The translations under genes were made by a program, and so were the position numbers. From assembly GCA_016256075.1 (NCBI GenBank), contig SDVU01000475.1:1-13039 (forward strand): 13,039 bases of DNA, written 5' to 3'. Shown in pieces: positions 9,000-13,039 of this stretch. Origin of the DNA: Dictyocoela muelleri (Eukaryota > Microsporidia). The notes under the pieces were generated by a model that saw nothing but the letters and a program-made list of their open reading frames with translations, was not told where the DNA came from and searched no databases. Position 1 is the stretch's first letter. Each line of letters opens with the position of its first letter.

Positions 9000-9697
9000 G
9001 ATTTATAGTCACGTTTTGAGTACTTCGATAGTTCAAGTTTTGAATAGGTATCAAGACCGTTGAAGAAAATTTCTTGTATTTTTTGTTCAATAAGGTCATC
9101 ACTCCAGTCCATGCATATCCCTAACTTCCTACAGTTGATCTCAATATCTGATGCAAATTTCCTTATGGTGTAGTAGTTACTCTGTCTCAGCGTAGATAAT
9201 CTTTTACTATATTTATATACTTGTTCAGCATTATATTTTTGTTTGAGAAGAAAATGTAAGTAATCTTCTACATCATGAGGTATTCCTATATTATGCAGAA
9301 TGTCGATACTTATTATATGCTTCAAAACATCGATTTGGGCTTCATTAGACCAGTTACAGAGCCTCGATATCTCCTTAAAGGCCAACACCCAGCTGAATAC
9401 GTCCTGATTTTCGATGGTGTCTAAGATGTTTATCTTGTGAAGCATTTTTAATCCTGTTATATCATTTTTATATTCGAATGTGGCTATCTCTAAGTTTTCA
9501 TTCGGCTTGATAGTTGATTTGACAGATTGTAATTCGTTCTTTATGTTGTTTATTAATTTCTCTTTCTCTTTCCTTGAATTCAAGATGTTCGGGTTCTCAC
9601 CATATTTGGCGTTGTGAACCAAGAAATTAATATACAAAGATTTGTTGGAATTTATTTTATTTAATTCTTTGCTCCTGCTGTGACTCCTCCAATGCAT
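9000..9697 (-). mobile_element. Gag-like region of the LTR element
   Basis: The frame opens inside the 5' LTR with MHWRSHSRSKELNKINSNK and runs on into a region resembling the helical capsid part of Ty3/Gypsy Gag (for example the stretch around FSWVLAFKEISRLCNWSNE and the later YYTIRKFASDIEINCRKLG). Gag forms the particle shell of such elements. The family call rests on position and general character, since Gag sequences diverge quickly. A start within the LTR is known from yeast Ty1 but is not typical for Ty3-type elements. Confidence 0.7.
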
Positions 9698-9866
9698 GGG
9701 TATGGGTTGATGGGTTTTATTTATAGTTTTTTAATCAATAATTTTTTTAATTTGATCAATTTATATTAAATCAGAAAGTCATATTTAAAGTGTTTTTATT
9801 AGAGTTCAAAACCACATGCAGTATTAATTAAAATCATCCTAATGTAATGGTATCTGTACCTTTACA
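9586..9866 (-). repeat. 5' LTR (281 bp)
   Basis: Direct partner of 5589-5868, with the same TG...CA ends on the minus strand and about 99 percent identity. In the element's orientation it should hold the promoter and the start of the transcript. It also holds the first 37 codons of the gag frame, which opens at 9697. Confidence 0.95.
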
Positions 9867-9870
9867 GTTG

Positions 9871-10514
9871 AATACATTATTTTCTTTTTCTTCAGGATAT
9901 TTAAGAAATATTTTCGAGATCGTAATAAAATACGCTGTCATAGCTCCACTCTACAGCATTAAATTGCACTTCAATAAGAAAACTCGCTTATTTGATCGAG
10001 TTATAAAAAAGATAGTCATAATTATGCCTTAGGTTGATTTTAGAAACGACAAATTAGGTGGTCTGAGAAGATCGTCTAAATTGATGAAAAGATGCTAAAT
10101 TATAAGCGTAAAGGAAACTGCGGTCGTTCAACATCTGATAAAACAGATGCTTTATGCATTTTTGTAAATAGAAGGCAAAATAATTAAAGCCTTCGCGACT
10201 ATTATTCCTAATAAAAGAATGGAAACAATCATTCTATAATTATGAATCAAGTGGCTCTTAACAGCATAATATGGACAGATGAAACACCATTCATATAGTT
10301 GTATAAGAAATTACACATATTAGCATGAAACAGTATACCATAAATATAAATTTATAAAACATATATCAGGAGCAAATACACAGGGAGACGAATCATACAA
10401 CAATTAGTTTAAGTTTAAATAAAAAGGCGGAAAGACGTAAAGACAAATAATAGAGAATTATTTTAAAAGAATTTTGTTTTTATTATAACAACGGGATTTC
10501 CTTTTTTCAATTAA
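9871..10514 (+). pseudogene. Merlin (ISXO2-like) transposase, C-terminal part, copy 1
   Basis: From the right target duplication the frame continues as LNTLFSFSSGYLRNIFEIVI, the next segment of the same gene, to a stop at 10030. After a frame change come a LGG motif and then IDEKMLNYKRKGNCGRS, with the first catalytic aspartate at 10083. IIWTDE carries the second at 10278, and ISGANTQGDESYNN the glutamate at 10390. A Lys/Arg-rich tail (KRRKDVKTNNREL) leads to a stop at 10512. The aspartates are 65 codons apart and in frame; the glutamate is 112 bp after the second, so there is a +1 change near 10284. Several stops and shifts make it a clear pseudogene. The W-T-D-E string at first suggested a Tc1-type enzyme, but the flanking motifs fit Merlin better. 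Confidence 0.78.
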
Positions 10515-10647
10515 TAATTAACTTAATAAAATTTAAGTAATTTTATTTTTTTAAAATTATTATTTATGTATAGATATTTATTTTTTAGTCTATATAAGAT
10601 TTTAGATATTTATGTTACAACATTCTTAAATAAATACAAAAAAAGCT

Positions 10648-10699
10648 AGGGGAGAATAATGACATTGATGCCTTCAGGGGGAAATAATGACCTTGATAC
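10648..10699. repeat. Right terminal region of Merlin element 1, two direct motif copies
   Basis: Two related units follow each other with a period of about 28 bp: GGGGAGAATAATGACATTGA (from 10649) and GGGGGAAATAATGACCTTGA (from 10677). The outer one ends in GATAC at 10699 and is the inverted partner of the left end at 5236. Both are the reverse complement of the AATGTCATTA motif seen on the left. Confidence 0.75.
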
Positions 10700-10707
10700 T
10701 AAAATTT
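10700..10707. repeat. Right target-site duplication of Merlin element 1
   Basis: TAAAATTT is the exact partner of 5228-5235. Both copies being intact suggests that the whole nest, including the retrotransposon, has kept its original borders since insertion. Confidence 0.85.
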
Positions 10708-11034
10708 TATAATAATTGCATGATTTAATTATTAAAAATCCAGATATAAATTTTTTTTTTAATATAAACGAAAAAAATAAAAGGTGGATAATGGGTTGCA
10801 TCTTTATGTTACCCTAACAACAGTTGAACGATGTTTTAGAAGAATGATACCATTATTAGACATCCTTATGTGATTTTTAACACGAAAAATCACACAATAT
10901 TTGCCTTTTTTTATCATAAAAATAAATAATTTTTTTTTGTTTTTTTTAAAAAGAAATTACATTTATTTTTATTCATTACTTCGTGAAATTCATTATAAAT
11001 TTATTTTTTAACAGATATACCGGATAATTTGATT
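10708..11034. other. Spacer between the two Merlin elements, with a short hairpin
   Basis: This 327-bp AT-rich spacer contains no intact gene. A perfect hairpin of GTGATTTTT (10870-10878) and AAAAATCAC (10885-10893) with a 6-base loop could be a terminator-like or element-end structure. Just before it, about 10795-10870 on the plus strand can be read as LHLYVTLTTVERCFRRM, faintly like the C-terminal dimerisation segment of hAT transposases. That reading is weak and is discussed as a finding. Confidence 0.55.
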
Positions 11035-11042
11035 CAAATTCG

Positions 11043-11110
11043 GCTCCAGTAACGACTTAGAGCCTCCCCTCATATTTTTAAAATCTTGATTGGTAAGAGC
11101 ATAGAGTTCG
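11043..11110. repeat. Left terminal inverted repeat of Merlin element 2
   Basis: It starts GCTCCAGTAACGACTTAG and continues through TTGATTGGTAAGAGCATAGAG, matching the reverse complement of 12313-12386 with scattered mismatches and a few gaps. Confidence 0.82.
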
Positions 11111-11111
11111 G

Positions 11112-11240
11112 ATCTTATTTCTAAGAAGCTTAAAATCTCGATATAAATCTAAATATATAATTAGTATCAAAAGTATGATGAGATGATACTAATTATATAT
11201 TTAAATTTATCTCAGATTTTAAGCTTATTTAAAATAAGAA
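11112..11240. repeat. Long hairpin (fold-back) inside Merlin element 2
   Basis: AAGCTTAAAATCT at 11126 and AGATTTTAAGCTT ending at 11226 bound two arms of 43-44 bp (11126-11169 and 11184-11226). They pair with only about five mismatches or gaps, and the inner part ATATATAATTAGTATCA pairs perfectly. The loop is about 14 bases. Weaker pairing continues outward for about 12 bp on each side. It lies between the terminal repeat and the transposase start, and could be a subterminal hairpin of the element or a small fold-back element inserted in it. Confidence 0.85.
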
Positions 11241-11355
11241 AAATGGTGCTTTATATCCTTCCTGATTTTTTAAATTTATATTTATAAAAATTTTACCCTA
11301 AATGACAAATCATCTAGAATAAAAATCCGGACGCCTACCCTACAAAAGCACGAAA

Positions 11356-12249
11356 ATGCATGTAGAGGTAATCCAAACGCTTTTTAATAACATTGAGGAG
11401 TGTTTAGAGACATTAATTGACTTTAATGTTCTTGTTGAGACTAAATTGTGTGAGAAATGTACGTCAAATAAAAAGTTAACTGTGATGACCGAGAAAGAAA
11501 AAAAAGACTTGTATATAGATGCAATAATTACGAATGTAGTACAAAAACTACTGTTAATAAAGGAAGTAAACTTAACCTTCTTGTTTTTTGTGATCTTGTT
11601 TTTTCAATCATTTGCCGCTATAGTTACTTTAAAACGAAGAAAGATTCGGTGTGGCTTCAACTACTATTGCTGATATTAAGAAACGACTTAGAGTTATATA
11701 CAGTGAATTGAACAGCAGACATATGTTAATAGGTGGACCTGGTATGATCGTTGTGGTTGATGAATCAGTTATTTGTAGAAGATAGAAAATTAGGTCACAA
11801 ACAAGCACCGACGATCAAATATCAGACACTGTTTGTATTTTAGGTATAGTTGATGCCAAAATTTCAACCAATTTATATGTTACTAGAGTTAATAACAGGT
11901 CAATGGAATGTTTATCTGAAGCTTTATAAAAGAAAATAGGCTTGGTATCTGTTCTTCATAGTGATAGACATCCATCTTATCTTGCTTTAGCACGAAATCT
12001 TTGGTTTTTAACATAGGGTTGCAAATCATTCACTCGGTTTTCTTGCTATTGATGGAACTCATACTAATAACATAGAGAACGTGTGGTCCCGAATGAAAAG
12101 TTAAATGAATAAAGAGTCATGGAATTAAGAGATTCGAAATTAACACATGGCTAAATGAGTTTGTGTTTAGACAATATATGCTCCCAGAAAATGATTTTGA
12201 GGCTTTTATTAGTGGATTTATGTACGTTCTAAAATTTTTATTAAACTGA
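11356..12249 (+). pseudogene. Merlin (ISXO2-like) transposase, copy 2, decayed
   Basis: The reading begins MHVEVIQTLFNNIEECLETL. CEKC (11449 and 11458) is the first half of a zinc ribbon; its second half YRCNNYEC (11520 and 11535) lies in another frame. The catalytic core starts IGGPGMIVVVDESVICRR, with the first aspartate at 11759. LHSDRHPSYLALARNL gives the second at 11963, and THTNNIENVWSRMKS, after another frame change, the glutamate at 12075. The closing segment GIKRFEINTWLNEFVFRQYM runs to a stop at 12247. DDE acidic residues are all present, but at least four frameshifts and three internal stops mean it makes no working enzyme. It is clearly a relative of copy 1, not a duplicate of it. 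Confidence 0.85.
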
Positions 12250-12282
12250 TTCGTATTTTTTTTCACCCCAAGGGAGTGTATT

Positions 12283-12300
12283 GGTATCCGGAAGGATACC
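12283..12300. repeat. Small perfect hairpin near the right end of Merlin element 2
   Basis: GGTATCC and GGATACC pair perfectly around a 4-base loop, GGAA. It lies 34 bp after the transposase stop and just inside the right inverted repeat. It is unusually G/C-rich for the window and could act as a transcript end or a subterminal binding structure. Confidence 0.6.
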
Positions 12301-12312
12301 CCAGATGCACCA

Positions 12313-12386
12313 GAAATATACTCTAATCTCTTACCAATTAAGAATTTCAAATCTAAGGAAGGAGAGCTCTAAGTCGTTGGAGAACC
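12313..12386. repeat. Right terminal inverted repeat of Merlin element 2
   Basis: It reads CTCTTACCAATTAAG and then AGAGCTCTAAGTCGTTGGAG, which on the other strand matches the left repeat at 11043-11110. Confidence 0.82.
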
Positions 12387-12394
12387 AAAATTCG

Positions 12395-12962
12395 TAAGCT
12401 TACCCAATAAATACATGTTAGCATTACCCTTTTTGATTAAAAACGGGATTTTGTAAACCTTAATTATTATATTTATTAAGTGATAAATTTCATCCCTAAT
12501 ATTTATTATAGTGAATTAAATAATTAGAACAAAAAATTAAATATGCCAGTTAATAGGATAATATTGAACTCTCTGATCCGGCTATAATATTTTTAAACAA
12601 ATGTTTATTTTTTATACAAATATTCACCACATTTTATTATTTAAGTAATACGAATTACATATCAAAAATTTAAATTATATCGATCCAAATCGAGTATAAA
12701 AATTAAATTTTGAACTGGAATTAATATAGAAATTTTAATGTATAAAATCATAATGACACTAAAGCAAGAATAATAACTCAATTATGCCAATTTGTAAAAA
12801 AAGACCTCTTGTGTTAGATTTCAAAACAAAAAAAAATATAAATACAGTATAAAAATAAAAATAATAGATACATGAGATTATTAATGAATACCCATTACCT
12901 ATTTTTTTGTTATTATATTATTTTTAATATTTTAATATTTTTTTGTTCGGAAGTTCGTAAAC
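12395..12962. other. AT-rich stretch without a gene
   Basis: About 570 bp of A/T-rich DNA with stops in all frames. I see no RNA gene, transposon motif or repeat array here. Confidence 0.7.
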
Positions 12963-13039
12963 CAATTAACAATTAACAATTAACAATTAACAATTAACAA
13001 TTAACAATTAACAATTAACAATTAACAATTAACAATTAA
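12963..13039. repeat. 7-bp microsatellite, 11 copies, running off the end
   Basis: CAATTAA is repeated 11 times without error over 77 bp up to the last base. It lacks the G-rich strand of ordinary telomeric repeats, so I read it as an ordinary satellite where the assembly stopped. Confidence 0.95.

Larger units (their letters stand above)
5589..9866 (-). mobile_element. Ty3/Gypsy-like (Metaviridae) LTR retrotransposon, broken copy
   Basis: This is a 4.28-kb element in minus orientation bounded by near-identical direct repeats and a GTTG target duplication. Read on the minus strand, the parts follow the Ty3/Gypsy order: gag, zinc knuckle and aspartic protease, reverse transcriptase, RNase H, integrase, polypurine tract, 3' LTR. 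Integrase lying after RNase H separates it from Ty1/Copia. All main parts are recognisable, but the copy is broken, with roughly half a dozen interruptions, and I see no envelope gene. LTR identity near 99 percent points to a geologically recent insertion. I treat it as a fossil. Confidence 0.95.
5236..10699 (+). mobile_element. Merlin-family DNA transposon, split by an LTR retrotransposon
   Basis: The ends are imperfect inverted repeats: GGATCAATGTCATTA at the left and, on the minus strand, GTATCAAGGTCATTA at the right, each followed by a C-rich run (TTCCTCC and TTTCCCCC). They are flanked by an exact 8-bp duplication. Inside is a transposase gene whose N-terminal part (5366-5588) and C-terminal part (9871-10514) are separated by the retrotransposon at 5589-9866. 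Without that insertion and its 4-bp duplication the element is about 1.18 kb, a normal size for Merlin. It is dead: it carries several stops and frame changes of its own in addition to the insertion. Confidence 0.85.
11043..12386 (+). mobile_element. Second Merlin-family DNA transposon, decayed
   Basis: The ends form imperfect inverted repeats of about 65-70 bp: the left one (11043-11110) contains ACGACTTAGAGC and ATTGGTAAGAG, and the right one (12313-12386) has both on the opposite strand. Identity is roughly three quarters by eye. The flanks CAAATTCG (11035-11042) and AAAATTCG (12387-12394) differ at one base and fit an 8-bp Merlin target duplication. The interior is a broken ISXO2-like transposase. 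Its terminal sequence differs from element 1, so it belongs to another Merlin family. The exact end base is uncertain by one or two positions. Confidence 0.8.

Noticed and set aside
9871-10514. Reading this stretch as a Tc1/mariner transposase because of the IIWTDETPF string
   Set aside because: One frame shift away the same bases give WTDE followed by HHSYSCI. The flanking motifs (LGG...IDE upstream, NTQGDESYNN and a basic tail downstream), together with the zinc-ribbon half at 5469-5588, fit an ISXO2-like Merlin enzyme. The 8-bp duplication also fits Merlin and not the TA of Tc1/mariner.
12117-12350. 77-codon minus-strand frame
   Set aside because: It is the antisense of the transposase tail and right inverted repeat of Merlin element 2.
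12963-13039. Telomere
   Set aside because: CAATTAA lacks the G-rich strand of known telomere repeats and nothing else nearby looks subtelomeric. It is listed as a microsatellite.

Overview
The window looks like a transposon-rich, very AT-rich, intron-poor eukaryotic contig, most probably microsporidian. This is an inference. It rests on one compact intronless host gene with Asn/Lys-rich low-complexity tracts, a CCCC motif just before the start codon, and ISXO2-like (Merlin) DNA transposons plus a Ty3/Gypsy-type LTR element, all familiar from AT-rich, repeat-laden microsporidian genomes. Nothing seen fixes the species.

Layout: 1-165 is a 28-bp tandem repeat array. 218-2593 is the only apparently intact host gene, a DEAD-box RNA helicase of the Dhh1/DDX6 type with a roughly 350-residue repetitive acidic/basic N-terminal extension. 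2594-5227 is a long AT-rich stretch without an intact gene; it holds two small tandem-repeat islands and a decayed piece that reads like a BED zinc finger of a hAT-type transposase. 5236-10699 is a Merlin-family DNA transposon with terminal inverted repeats and a perfect 8-bp target duplication (TAAAATTT). Its transposase gene is split by a 4.28-kb Ty3/Gypsy-like LTR retrotransposon on the minus strand (5589-9866), which has 280/281-bp LTRs, a polypurine tract and a 4-bp target duplication (GTTG). 10708-11034 is a short spacer. 11043-12386 is a second, older and different Merlin element with its own inverted repeats and a decayed transposase. 12395-12962 is AT-rich and empty, and 12963-13039 is a 7-bp microsatellite running off the end.

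How it fits together: the host helicase is expected to act in mRNA decapping and translational repression. Everything else is mobile DNA or its debris, layered in time: the Merlin copy landed first and the LTR element then jumped into its transposase gene. If the BED-like fragment at 4.0 kb and a short hAT-like stretch near 10.8 kb belong together, the Merlin copy itself landed inside an older hAT element, giving a three-deep nest; that outermost layer is speculative. Both ends of the window lie in tandem repeats, so the contig probably stops where the assembly could not cross them.
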